The notes beneath the pieces are model-generated. The model was not told the DNA's origin, searched no databases, and saw only the letters and a program-made list of their open reading frames with translations. From contig NC_087070.1 in NCBI RefSeq assembly GCF_963678635.1, forward strand, positions 28,268,848-28,332,847: a DNA stretch of 64,000 bases, given 5' to 3'. Within the stretch, counting starts at the first letter, position 1, and every line of letters begins with the position of its first letter. Origin of the DNA: Symsagittifera roscoffensis (taxonomy: Eukaryota; Xenacoelomorpha; Acoela; Convolutidae). This document shows positions 10,190-20,744 of this stretch, in pieces. The position numbers were made by a program, and so were the translations under genes.

Positions 10190-12117
10190 CACTGATGAGA
10201 TTGATGGTACAGAAGAGCTCGATGATGTCGACTCACAGCAAGAGCAGACAGAATTGACACAACCAAAAAATTTTGACAAAACCAGACTCTTCGCAACATT
10301 ATCCACAACAAAAAACAAAAGAACCACTCCACTGAGCTTCTTGACATCGAGCATCATAAAATACACAGAGGTTTGCCTCAAATTATGGTAAATTTGTCTT
10401 TTTCAGATGCTCCAGATATGTCACTTTGTCGTAAATTGCCAGATTACATACCTTTGACTTCACATGCTGATAGTATGTGGCATGAAATAAATCGTGTAGA
10501 AATGTGTGAAGTCATCGATGAAGTGTATGAGAAAGTAGTGCATTGGAAACCAAATAATTTTCAAGTTCGGACGCTGTTTGAAAATGGTTCGTTGAAGAAT
10601 TGGCAGACTAGTTTTTTGCATTTGCTGGGAATTTTAGTGATGAACTCATTCCTATTAAGCCAGCAATGCTCATTCCGATAATACTTCATCAGAAGACTTC
10701 CAGAAAGAGCAAAGTCAAAGAACATATTTAACATCTCAAACGCGGAAACGAACTTTGGAAGAGTGGCGATTTAAAAGAATTTTTAAACAGAAAGCTTTCA
10801 AACTTGTTTATAGACGGAGAAGTGATTTTTTTCAAGAAGATACTGTATGACAATGCATGTGAACACTTGGACCCTGCAGAGCGTGTTTTCTCTGGGAGTG
10901 GTAAAACAATTTTAGCAGAGGGACACAAATATTTAGGATGCCCGATTGCCGGCAAAAAATTCTTTTAACAACATGTCCTCAGAATGTCAGATAGATAGAA
11001 AAGTGAGTTAGAGAGTTTATATCACATCGCTGAGACAAAGCCACACTGTGTTTTTGGAGCATTTACGCATAGTTTCATTCCAAAGTGGAGTTAAATGATG
11101 AGAGTGATCAATTGTGGCCAAGATGAAATTAAAGGTAACCTCGCCAAACTCGGAAGCAAAAACTAGACGCTTTTTTGCCAAAACTGACTGGCAGAGTAGC
11201 ACCAGGAGACATTGAAAGATCCATGGTAGAGCTTCCGGCAAGACTGGGTGGTTTGAGCATCATCAATCCAGAATTAGACACCGCTCACAACTTCAAAGAC
11301 TCCAAGAGTGTCTCTAAACCTCTTGTTGAGAAGTTTTTGTCAAGCGATAATGATTTAGATGGAGTTGCAAGTAGGCAGAAACGAGCATGTACTGAAATAC
11401 AGAAGGAGAACGAACGGCTGCCGAAAGAAAGAAAAGTGTTATGTTGCAATCGCTTGTCGGTACACCATACTCAAGAGCATTTAAACTGGCTAACGAAAGA
11501 GGCGCGTCAAACTGGCTCACAACGTTGCCGTTAGAAGAACATGGTTTTTGTCTGAGTAAAGCAGCATTAGAGATGCATTGTGCTTGCAATATAATTGGCC
11601 GCTGAAAGATGTCTCTTCTCATTGTGTTTGTGTTTGTCGGTTGAGCATTGCTTGTCTTGTCCTACTGGAGGCGAGCTTTTGGGGACCTTTTAGCTTTGAG
11701 AACATCAATTACTGGCGATGAAAGGCGGCTTGATGTTTCAGCTAATGGAGTCTGGGGAGACCAATTTTAGAAGGCCTTGTTCGATGTAAGAGTATCAATC
11801 CCTGCGCAAAATCAAATTCTGGTACTCTGCCAAGTGTTCACGAAGTGGAAAAAAAGAGATGCTATGAGCAACGTATCAGAGAAGTTGACAATAGTTCATT
11901 CACACCTCTTGTTCTTTCGTGCACGGGAGGCACGGGCAAACTTGCTACATTGTTTTACAAAAGACTTGCTTCGATGATCAGTGAGAAAAAAAAACTTCGC
12001 ATACTCAAGTGCTTTGGTGGATTCGATGTCGTATTTGATTTGCGCTTCTCAGATATTCGATCATGTGTATCCGTAGATCCCATTCATCATATCGGAGACC
12101 GAAGCATGATTGCGTAG
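10190..12117 (+). pseudogene. Broken retroelement reverse-transcriptase gene, catalytic core missing
   Basis: This region reads as fragments of one retroelement polyprotein in changing frames. About 10373-10675 gives an N-terminal piece with 'IDEVYEKVVHWKPNNFQV'. About 10750-10965 contains 'AERVFSGSGKTILAEGHKYL'. About 11010-11130 contains 'AFTHSFIPKW'. The 119-codon frame at 11175-11534 has 'ELPARLGGLSIINPELDT', the ARLGG signature found after the RT domain in a retroelement family common in cnidarians, sponges and crustaceans. About 11780-12117 gives the C-terminal part, with 'LFDVRVSIPA' and 'CTGGTGKLATLFYKRLA'. The segment that should hold the polymerase palm is absent between about 10970 and 11010, so the copy is dead. 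Family assignment comes from remembered motifs; the exact clade is uncertain. Confidence 0.65.
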
Positions 12118-12163
12118 AGCAAAGAGTTCTTGATGCGCGCTCAACAGACATCAGTTTAATTGC

Positions 12164-12334
12164 ATGGATTTTTCTTTAAGGATATCTCTTATCTGTTGTA
12201 GTTTATTCTCATGTCAAGTTATCACTACAGAATATGGATATGAAGATGACTCCAATAAAACTGAAGTACAGCCCGACTTGGAACTTGATGTTTACAATAT
12301 GAATGAAGCCGATTTTTATGAACCAGGAAACTAA
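12164..12334 (+). CDS. Small ORF with predicted signal peptide and acidic tail (56 aa)
   Basis: An ATG at 12164 opens a 56-codon frame. Residues 1-17 are hydrophobic and Cys-rich ('MDFSLRISLICCSLFSCQ'), like a signal peptide. The rest is strongly acidic and tyrosine-rich, with one Asn-X-Thr site ('DSNKTE') and the ending 'EADFYEPGN'. After the TAA the same frame continues with 'QFNSTDSDNSTNG', which has two more N-glycosylation sites, so it may be a longer extracellular sequence broken by one stop. It directly follows the retroelement remnant. I recognise no family; it could be a first exon or a chance frame. Confidence 0.3.
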   Translation: MDFSLRISLICCSLFSCQVITTEYGYEDDSNKTEVQPDLELDVYNMNEADFYEPGN

Positions 12335-12399
12335 TATTATCAGTTCAATTCTACTGATTCTGATAACTCAACTAATGGAAACATTGATTGACTTCAAAG

Positions 12400-14085
12400 A
12401 AAAATTTGGTCGAAACAGTGGAAACATAAAATGAGCATCTGGACCCGGGTTGTAGCGTTTTGCCATTTTTGCTTGGGGGAGATAGCTATCAATTGGTCCC
12501 TACAATTGATCATTACTGCTCAATTGATCCACCGCATTTCTAACGACGCGCTGGTCAGATACTTAGAGCATGTACTTTGTAACATGAGGTTGAGTCTAAA
12601 TTGACCCAAACAAAAAACTCGGGAAACTCTGTGGCAATTTGTTTGGAATAAGCTTCGGATTATCTAAAATGTGTGAACTATGATTTCATTTTGATCAACC
12701 TGGCATTTCTGTCAGTTTTCCTGAAACTGAGTCGAATGTTATTCTAGGAAATTAAAAAATCCAGAATTTTGTATTCAAACTACAAAATAATTCTAGAAAG
12801 ATAGAAACTACAATCATTTTTGAGTGGCTTTCTAGCGCCATTTGATTGGTTTTTGAGTGTTTTGCTAATAAATGGTCAAAAACTGCCCCAAATTTTCAAC
12901 GAGTTTATTTTTCCGATAAATTGCTCGAACCGTTTCAATCTTCGGCAGTTTGTGAGCGGTTTCAAAATATCGATCATAGAAAATAATGTGAGTTTAAGCT
13001 TTACTAAATTCATAAGAAGGACTCAGAGGTTTCTGTGCTCCATATTTACTATATTCTAATTTCCATTCTAACTTCAAATAGACATGAAAAGCTGATTTAT
13101 ATAGCCGCTAGATTCCCGGGTTGAAGTATTCAAATTAAGCTTCGACCAAATATGTTGTCGAAAAGGCCCTTTTGGTCGAACATAATCTCGAATTATATTG
13201 GAAAACATGCTTGGGTCAATTAACACACTCAATTAAATTTTTCCATCGGCTGAGTGGATGAAAACATAGCCGGTTTGTATCAAGCCGGTCGAAACAAAAC
13301 AATTCAACCCGGGTTGACTCAAATTCCAGGCATACAGTTTTAACCCTGTCGATTTTGCAATAATATTGAAGGAATCAGTTCGAAATTCATAACAATTGTG
13401 TTTGATTTGCGTTTAATTCTTCATTCACGCCAAGAAAGGTAGGGAGTGTTATTTCACTAAACTTGTACTTAGGGTTCCGGTCATGAGGTTGTTATTTATG
13501 TGCAGGCTATCGCGAACAGACTTCGGCATTTTCAGGACTGCTTTGACCAAAACTCAATAATATAATTGTCTTCTTCGGACTTCTACTCGCAAAACGTAGC
13601 TTTGCTGCCAAAAGGTATTGATTTTTTCCCTTTCACTTATTTCTGAGCTAAGTTCGACTTATTTCCCTGAATAAATCACTAGGGAATCCAAAAAGAAACG
13701 TTTCAAGATTTTCGCTCTGAGATGCCTGAAAGCATTCTAGATAGTCTCATTAAGCCCTCTCAATTGCTGTTGTTATAAAAGAATTCCGTATTTCTAAGTT
13801 TGTTTGCATAATAACTTCAATTGAGGACAATCTATTTTCTAATTCTTATACTCTATTCTTTTACGAACTTTTAAAATTTTGTAATACTGAGTTCGGAACA
13901 ACTAAACAAAACATTCACCTGTCGGATTTTTTTAAGCCAGACTTTTTTTGTTTTTGAAATTTTGATCAACAAAAAGCAAGAAATTTCAAAACTTGGATAA
14001 AGTTCATATCAAAATCGAACAAAATTACATGAAGGTTTTGGCAAACGCATGGAAAGTTGTTGTCGTTTGAAATTTCGACAAGTAG
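12400..14085. repeat. Long duplicated segment, copy B (partner 4700-6270)
   Basis: Direct-orientation partner of 4700-6270. Shared landmarks include 'gggttgtagcgttttgcc' near 12445, 'gagatgcctgaaagcattct' at 13719 (5895 in copy A) and the last shared bases 'cgacaagtagaaaaa' at about 14085. Identity is highest from about 13380 onward. No target-site duplication or terminal repeat was recognised at either end. Confidence 0.8.
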
Positions 14086-14164
14086 AAAAATATTTCTAGA
14101 GTTTGTTTTTGGTCGCGGAATGAACATCATTGCGAAAACGTAAAAACAAGTCGCTGACCTATTA

Positions 14165-16465
14165 CCCGCACTCAGTAAAAAGAGAAAAAAATCGATTACA
14201 TTACAATTATAATTGTACTCTCATCAAAATTATAATTAATTATAAGCACCAAATTTAGATGTTTAAACGATTTATAGTCCATTATAATGATAACAGTTTT
14301 GAGATAATATAATAAATTATATTCAATTATAATTGATGATGATTTTTCCGAAAGCCTCTTATAATCTCTTACAATCTGTTATAATCTAATATAATCTATT
14401 ATAATATATTATAATCCTTTTTTCTATCAAACAACTATCTCATTAAAAAAAATCAAATATAATGGGTTATAAGTAAGCTATTCTGCATGAAAACACAGTA
14501 AACACCTAATTTAATTTAAGTTTAAGCTATCAGTACAAAATTACGGTTTCTTTTAGTTCATCAGTTCCCCTTATTCATGCACCTTTTGTGTGCATGAATA
14601 AGGTTGCAGGTGGGTGCAGGTAGGATGCACCTTCAGAAGACAGGTGATGATTGATTGCATCTAATATCTTCTCCTCCTCTGTCAGCTCATGTCCTTCTCT
14701 AGGATCTGAGAATCCCTACAATCAAGTCACATTCATCACGCATAATGATTGTTTATATACATCGAGGTTATACTGTATGACCTGTATACTAACTGAGATG
14801 TCACGTCATATCACTTCAGGTGACAGGTTGATATAAGTAGAATGCTTCTCCAGGTGACATGTGGGCCTTCAGGCAGGAAGCACCTTCAAAAGACATCTTC
14901 AGCTGGTTGAGTCATAAACAGAAGAAGCAAAATGAGAAAAGAATATGACACTAATATGGCCCACATAGGGACACTTCCTCAGACACTCATAGGGGCACAC
15001 AGGGACACCTGATCAAACACTCACAGGGGCACGTATAGGGACACATATTCAGACACTCACAGGGGCACGTATAGGGACACATATTCAGACACTCACAGGG
15101 GCACACGAAGGGATACATAATCAGACACTCACAGGGGTATATATAGGGACGTTTACTCAAACACTCACAGGGGCACATATAGGGACACATTTTCAGACAC
15201 TCACTGGGGCACACAAAGGGTTACATATTCAGACACTCACAGGGGCACACATAGGCACGTTTATTCAAACACCCACAGGGGAACACGTAGGAACACATAT
15301 TCAGACTCTCACAGGGGCACACATAGGGACACATACTCAGACACTCACAGGAGCACAAACAGGGAGACATATTTAGACACGCACAGGGGCACACATAGAA
15401 ACACATTTTCAGACACTCACAGGGGCACGTATAAGGATACATATTCAGACACTCACAGGGGCACACAAAGTGAAACATTCACGCACACACAGGGGCACAC
15501 CTAGGGACGTTTATTCAGACACTCACAGGGGCAAACGAAGGAACACATAATCAGACTTCCACAGGGGCACACATAGGGACTCATACTCAGCCACTCACAG
15601 TGGCACGTAGAGTGACACAGATTCAGACACTCACAGGGGCACAGAAAGGACACATATTCCGACACTCAATTTATAGGATGCATAATTCAATCCCCCCAGT
15701 GAGGTAAAACTCAAATCCAGTGATTTTAAAAAGTCTTATTTGTTCGTGAACACCATTTACCATACTAACTGCCACTCAGGACCATTTTAACTGAATTAAA
15801 AACGAAAGTAAAAAACCCGAGGTACCCAAGGTATCCCTTAAATTACCTCTAAAAAAAAAATAAAAGAAAACGTACTGTAAAGTAGAGAGAACCAAAGAAA
15901 GAAAGAGTTTATTAATACTATTATTATTTTCGGCCTCACTTATTATGATGATTTTCGGCCTCACATATAATATTTATTTTCGACCTAAAGTCTATCGGCT
16001 AAATGGCCGCTACCCTCGACAGACGTTGACTCAACGTAGTTAATACTAATGAGAGGACGATTCATATCATATTTCTGCAACTTTAAGCATTTTTCGGAGG
16101 TCGCACAGTTTGAAGGTTTTATTTTCGAAAAATTGTTTAAAAAAATCGAATTGAAAAAAAATGAAAAAAAAAAATTGATACCAACTAAAATTACATAGCC
16201 CATATTAATTCAAAACAAGATGAAACGATGACGTTTGTTTAAGAACAATGGATGATAATTGATTAAAACGTATTATATTTCAATAAAACTTGAGAAAATT
16301 TTTGTTTAAATAATCGGTTATAATCAATTTTAAAGTTTTTTTTGTTTCGAAAAATAGTAACAGTATAATCCATTTTTAATCAAATATAATTCTTCTTAAA
16401 ATTTATGAAGACTGACAATAAAAATCCCTTATAATCTAGTAAATTCTCTTTTTACTGAGTGCGGG
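14165..16465. mobile_element. TIR element, 2.3 kb, TA target duplication (CCCGC family)
   Basis: The left end reads CCCGCACTCAGTAAAAAGAG and the right end is its exact reverse complement; the inverted repeat is perfect over 22 bp. Both ends are flanked by TA (14163-14164 and 16466-16467), as in Tc1/mariner-type insertions. The arms (about 14200-14480 and 16250-16445) consist of degenerate 'ataatcgattataatgg' words that also fill the related elements at 57184, 60110 and 61948. No transposase frame is visible, so it would be non-autonomous. The middle holds a G/C-richer segment and a 36-bp minisatellite. Confidence 0.8.
14945..15670 (-). repeat. 36-bp minisatellite, about 20 copies, inside the TIR element
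   Basis: Units such as 'cagacactcacaggggcaca' plus 'tagggacacatatt' repeat every 36 bases with point changes. Because 36 is a multiple of three, the minus strand reads as a 12-residue repeat of the type 'MCPYTCPCECLN'. Its open frame (15478 down to 14987) is interrupted once by a stop between 15221 and 15214. Cys-rich repeats of this kind can arise purely from the DNA repeat, so I treat it as a minisatellite and not a gene. Confidence 0.8.
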
Positions 16466-16469
16466 TACA

Positions 16470-17176
16470 TTTTGGACAAAAATGTACACTGTGACACATC
16501 ATCAAAATTTTAAAAAAAAAACAGTTGCTGCACCAAAGCAATCTAAGAAAATAATTACCATAAAAGCTTAGATTGGAGCCATCAAATCGTAAAATTCCGT
16601 AGTTCTTCCGTAACACGAAAATCAAAGATCAGCCTGTTTTATCTAAATTCCGCCCAATCATAACAGCGATTGCGGAAAATTGGTTATTTGTTTCATGTTC
16701 AAATAGATGTTTTGCTACCATGTGTCGATTCTAACTTTTAAATCATCATTTTTACTTGGTCGATCATCTGAATTTTTTTCCAATACAAAGGTAAGAGAAG
16801 TGTTTTATTTATAAAGCCAGCCTTTTCTTAGCCACTACTTTGCATCTTGAAAAAGTAAGATTTCGAGAAGACTGAACAAAACACAGTGAGAGCATCGGGT
16901 TAAAAATTCATAAGCTGTAGGGGTGAACAGAAAAATAAATCTAGATTTAAATTAAATGAGTTAGCCCAAGAAGCACTAAGTAATTCAAAACAAAAAACAG
17001 ACGACAAACTTTTATTTTTAGTTTTAACCAATAAATCTTTACTTAGTGCTATTATTAGGACTTTTTCATGAACAAACGGCTATTTTTTCTATCACCAGTT
17101 TTTGCAGATTACTGTTTCAGCCGCCGATTACATACAAAAGTGCTGAACCTACAAAAAAGAACAAAACATTGTAGCA
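16470..17176. other. 5' flank of the GPCR gene
   Basis: AT-rich sequence with no other gene. A pyrimidine-rich stretch ending 'tttttgcag' near 17107 and another ending 'tgtttcag' near 17120 could be splice acceptors for a 5' UTR exon that would then run to the ATG at 17177. No clear TATA or initiator could be assigned. Confidence 0.3.
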
Positions 17177-17349
17177 ATGAATGATACAAGAGTGCAAGAT
17201 GAGGAGCTTGGATTTTTCCAGGACACTATGAATGACCTTGGGGATGCCTGGGACGCCGCATATCTGGTGTGGAGCGTTCAGTGGTTGTTGATTGGGGTGC
17301 CAGGCGATTTGCTGATCATTTCGGCCATTGCGATATTCAAAGAGCTAAA
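17177..17349 (+). CDS. GPCR exon 1: N-terminus and TM1
   Basis: The first coding exon runs from ATG 17177 (context 'gtagcaATGA') to the donor gtaagt at 17350. It encodes 57 codons plus two bases. The extracellular N-terminus is short and acidic, with an N-glycosylation site 'NDT' at residues 2-4. Residues about 32-54 form TM1, ending 'LLIGVPGDLLIISAIAIFKE'. Rhodopsin-class receptors normally have Gly-Asn at the TM1 reference position, and here it is Gly-Asp. The second intron-side codon is split (phase 2) and completes as Lys with the first base of exon 2. The composition is more balanced than in the flanks, which supports a real coding exon. Confidence 0.75.
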
Positions 17350-18500
17350 GTAAGTTTTTCCCCTTTCTCATCCTTTCCGAAATCTGTCTTTTCTTCTTTC
17401 GAAAATTCAAGTTTCTTGAAATGAGATTTAAAAGGAAATTATAACTTTGCGATTACTAAAAAACTGGCTAAAATATGTTTTTGAGACCTTAAAAACTTTT
17501 CGATGGAGCGTAAAGTCATGTGACAAATGAGGCAAAAAGAAGAGACAAATTCGTGCATTACTAAACGCTTTTGAACTACAGTGCCAGTTGATGGCTGAAT
17601 CAATTTAGCAAATACGTTTTGGTTCTGTGATATAAATTCCGATAGAATAATACTCGGTTCGAAATCACTGTTTTGTGTTAAGCACTTGGGGCCTAAAATT
17701 TAGTTTATTCAAACCATGAAACCAAAAATTAGTTTGTTCAGACCAAAAAACCAAAAACTTCAGACCGTGGAGACCCGTTGTTGATAAGTGCAGACCGTTA
17801 CTATGACGAAAGACCAACGTCAGATTTTTGAGGATTTAGGAAACATATGAATGTCTACTATGAAAAAAAAAATTTATCTCTGATAGGGGGAAATGGGGGG
17901 ATACTTCAGGTACCAGAGGGTACTGGAATTTTAGACTGAAACGGAACTTTGTAAACTTAATTAAATAAATGCAGTAACTTGTTTGGAAATGGTACAATGG
18001 TATAATGCTTTAATTTAGTTGAAGGGGAGTGTAGTGGAGACTATGTTAATTGTATCGATTTTATGTTTTTATCTTATCTTGTTCTTTTCTTATGATTATG
18101 TTACTACTCACCATTACAAAGGCCATTGTTATAGCTATTGTTTATTGTTATGATCAGGTATTTCCAGTGGCGACGGTGCTCAATAGAATTCAAGTTGACT
18201 CTAAACTAGTGTGGTAATGTGACCAACGAGAATGTTTTCACACCCCCCCCCCCCCCCCAAGTTTATGAAATTAATTTTTCTTTTTTATGGCTTTTTTTAG
18301 AAAATTATTTTGCATTATATGACCAATTTTTGATTGTTTTGCAAAGTTCTGCTTCGATCAGCACTGAATAGATAGCTTTTCTTGTTTATGCATCGTTTTT
18401 TGAGCAGCCATTTGCTCACGTGAGCAATGAAATTCAATTATGTGATGCAATGGATGTACGAAATGTTGTTCTGCTTACCCACCTTTATGTGACGCCTCAG
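17350..18500 (+). other. GPCR intron 1
   Basis: GT-AG intron of 1151 bp (gtaagt ... cctcag). It is AT-rich and contains a run of 16 C at 18243-18258. No nested gene was recognised. Confidence 0.65.
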
Positions 18501-18704
18501 GACTATTCCGATGGCACAGACGGCCAACCTGGCGTTCAGTGACCTGGTGGTGGGGGCAACCAATGTGAGCACCACTTGGCTAATCCTCCTGTTCGACAGC
18601 AGACTCCTCATGGACCACAACGCCCTCTGTCAGCTGAGTGGATACATTTGCAATCTGGGCTGCAGGTGCTCCATCATATCCATATGCTGCATCTCATGCA
18701 ACAG
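18501..18704 (+). CDS. GPCR exon 2: TM2, first extracellular loop, TM3
   Basis: The exon starts after cctcag and ends before gtaata. TM2 carries the conserved Asp in 'ANLAFSDLVVGATNVS'. The conserved Cys that pairs with extracellular loop 2 is seen in 'HNALCQLSGY'. TM3 ends in 'SIISICCISCNR', so the usual Asp-Arg-Tyr motif is Asn-Arg, with the Tyr expected in the next exon. NRY instead of DRY is known from the Tre1/moody group of insect and crustacean receptors, which is my tentative placement. The exon ends in phase 2 (AAC AG). Confidence 0.8.
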
Positions 18705-19540
18705 GTAATAGACATCTTCCCGAAAACCAACCAACCATTAGTTGATAGGATCCCCTGGCTCGCCTGTTCAGCTGCTCCACTCATGTTTCCACCATCTCTT
18801 CTTATACTTAGTTGGTTTTGACCGTCTCCACAAGTTTTGCGTATTTTTCCACCGTCCCGACCAAATCTTGGTATATTTCGATTTGCTCAACCAAAAAAAG
18901 CGCTCGGATTTTAAGGGCAGATTTAGTGGGAGGGGGGATTGGACGCCCCCCTCCCCGTCAGGGATTAAACCCCCTGTCGACCCAAAGGGTCCCCCTTTCA
19001 TACTCTTTGTGACATCCATTTTTGGCTGAACGACGCTAAAATTTTTCTAAAAGGAGCCATTATTTACTAATTTAGAGGGCGAGCGCGCGCAAATTTCCAA
19101 AAAGTGACCAAAAATGGCTTTCTTTTCACCTGTTTTTTCAAGCGCTCGGAAATTCAATTTGACCTAAAAAAAAGATCGTCAAAATTTATCAATTATTTTG
19201 AAAATCCGCCTCTTTCCCTCGAGAAAATCCTAGATCCGCCCCTTGTAAACCACGTTTTCAATTTTGTCTCTCATCTTTTGATTGTTTCCCTTTTCAGTTT
19301 AAGTCAAAAATAGTTTTAAAAAAGAAACCGTTGAGATTTGTAACAAAAATTCAATTAACTGTCTTACGGTGCGACGATTGTGCTCCACGTATGTTTCGGT
19401 CGACTATTGACCTTGTGCTCCACTTTGATACTCGAAACTTACAGTGAGCACCTGAACCCGGATGACTTTGTTGATGCGACTGTCGATGTAGTCTAATGGT
19501 ATAAGTACCAGGCGTACGATGTGATTGAATTTTTGCGCAG
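18705..19540 (+). other. GPCR intron 2, with a dispersed repeat at 18900-19245
   Basis: GT-AG boundaries (gtaata ... gcgcag), 836 bp. About 18900-19245 matches 60980-61365 in the same orientation (shared 'gggattaaaccccctgtcgacc'-like and 'gatccgcccct'-like words), a dispersed repeat of about 0.35-0.4 kb. Its internal frames are repeat by-products. I found no obvious microexon supplying the missing 3n+1 bases between exons 2 and 3. Confidence 0.55.
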
Positions 19541-19724
19541 ATCAAGATATGCTGGGACGAGATCTATGACCGAGTGTACAACACATACACCATGCCTCTT
19601 CACTTGCTGGTCCCCTGGATTCTGGGGCCCGTGATGATGCTGCCTGCTCTGCTGCGGGGCAAGAATGCATTTGTCTATGACACCCGAATGCTCCTCTGCC
19701 CCACCTGGTACTTCAGTCAAGCAG
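19541..19724 (+). CDS. GPCR exon 3: TM4 and second extracellular loop
   Basis: The exon opens after gcgcag and reads 'IKICWDEIYDRVYNTY', which resembles the second intracellular loop following NRY. TM4 follows with the conserved Trp in 'MPLHLLVPWILGPVMMLPAL'. The second extracellular loop contains a Cys in 'RMLLCPTWYF'. It ends before gtcagt at 19725 in phase 1. The split codon G+AG gives Glu with exon 4, so that junction is in frame. The junction with exon 2 is not: exon 2 ends in phase 2 while this exon reads from phase 0. Confidence 0.75.
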
Positions 19725-20069
19725 GTCAGTGCAAAACTATTTTATTACACTTAGCAAGCGTACTCTATTGTATAACCAAATGAAAAAAAAAGTTATTCAA
19801 AGGTTAGGCAACAAAAATTTCTTTGATTTTTGCCCAAAATGGAGATTTATACAGGCTATTGGTTATTGACTTAGAGGTATTCGGTCTCAAAAGTCCCATT
19901 TTAAAGCCAACTCAACTACGTCAGCTCAAAACGGCGGTGCATTCAATTATCAAATTTAAAGTCCAGTATATTTAGCGCCACGACTTGAAGAGATCAAGAA
20001 AATCAACAATTATAATGTTGTGAGGTATATCAAATCTTTGCTCTTGATCATTCTCCTCAGAGGCAGTGC

Positions 20070-20320
20070 GCCTTTTTCTTACATGGAGGGGGAGGGGAAA
20101 ATGAAGCGGACGTTTTTTAAATAATTTTTGTCGACCTTTAGTTAGCTCAAGATTTCAAAAAAATTTCCAGCTCGAAATTTTTTCGGTTATCAGTAGTATA
20201 TGTTGGGGCAAAATCGGGTGGGGGTGGTGAAGACCCCTGTGTATTAAGATAGGCAACAGACTATCCGGTCTTCACTCTATGTATTATACATAGGGAAAAT
20301 ATTTCCCAATGTATTGATGT
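20070..20320. repeat. Dispersed repeat fragment, inverted match to 9495-9625; far half matches 42240-42375 inverted
   Basis: 'ggagggggaggggaaaa' through 'ccagctcgaaattttttcggttat' is the reverse complement of 9495-9625. 'gttggggcaaaatcgggtggg' through 'gggaaaatatttcccaatg' is the reverse complement of 42240-42375. This small copy joins the two ends of the ~1.5 kb repeat. Confidence 0.65.
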
Positions 20321-20744
20321 TATAGGTTTCAGATTTAAAGATGGTAAGATGGTAATTTTGGAGAACAAATATGGATTTCAAAAAATTTTGGGCTCCCAAT
20401 TTTGATGATACAGCAATGTTTTAGATTCTAAACGTTTTCATAATCAAAAATTAATATAATGTTAACCCAAGCGTAGCGTAGCGTTTAACAAGAATTAATA
20501 AAAAAAAGATTAATTACAGAGACGATGTCTTAATTAACAGCATCGTATATGATTTTACTACATAATCTCTTACAAATTTAGAGGTTTAGTATGTAATTTA
20601 TCACATTCAAATTCCTGTGTAGGGTAGAAAGAGCTCAGTCCTTTTTTAAGTTTGTTCACAAGTGGCATTTGCATGGTTAATCGTTTCAAATCCTTTATTA
20701 GTTGTCTTCAAATTCACTGCTTCATCCAGTATTTTACTGCTAAA

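Noticed and set aside
14987-15478. Cys-rich repeated protein on the minus strand
   Set aside because: Explained by the 36-bp minisatellite, with an internal stop and no start context or signal peptide; kept only as a finding.
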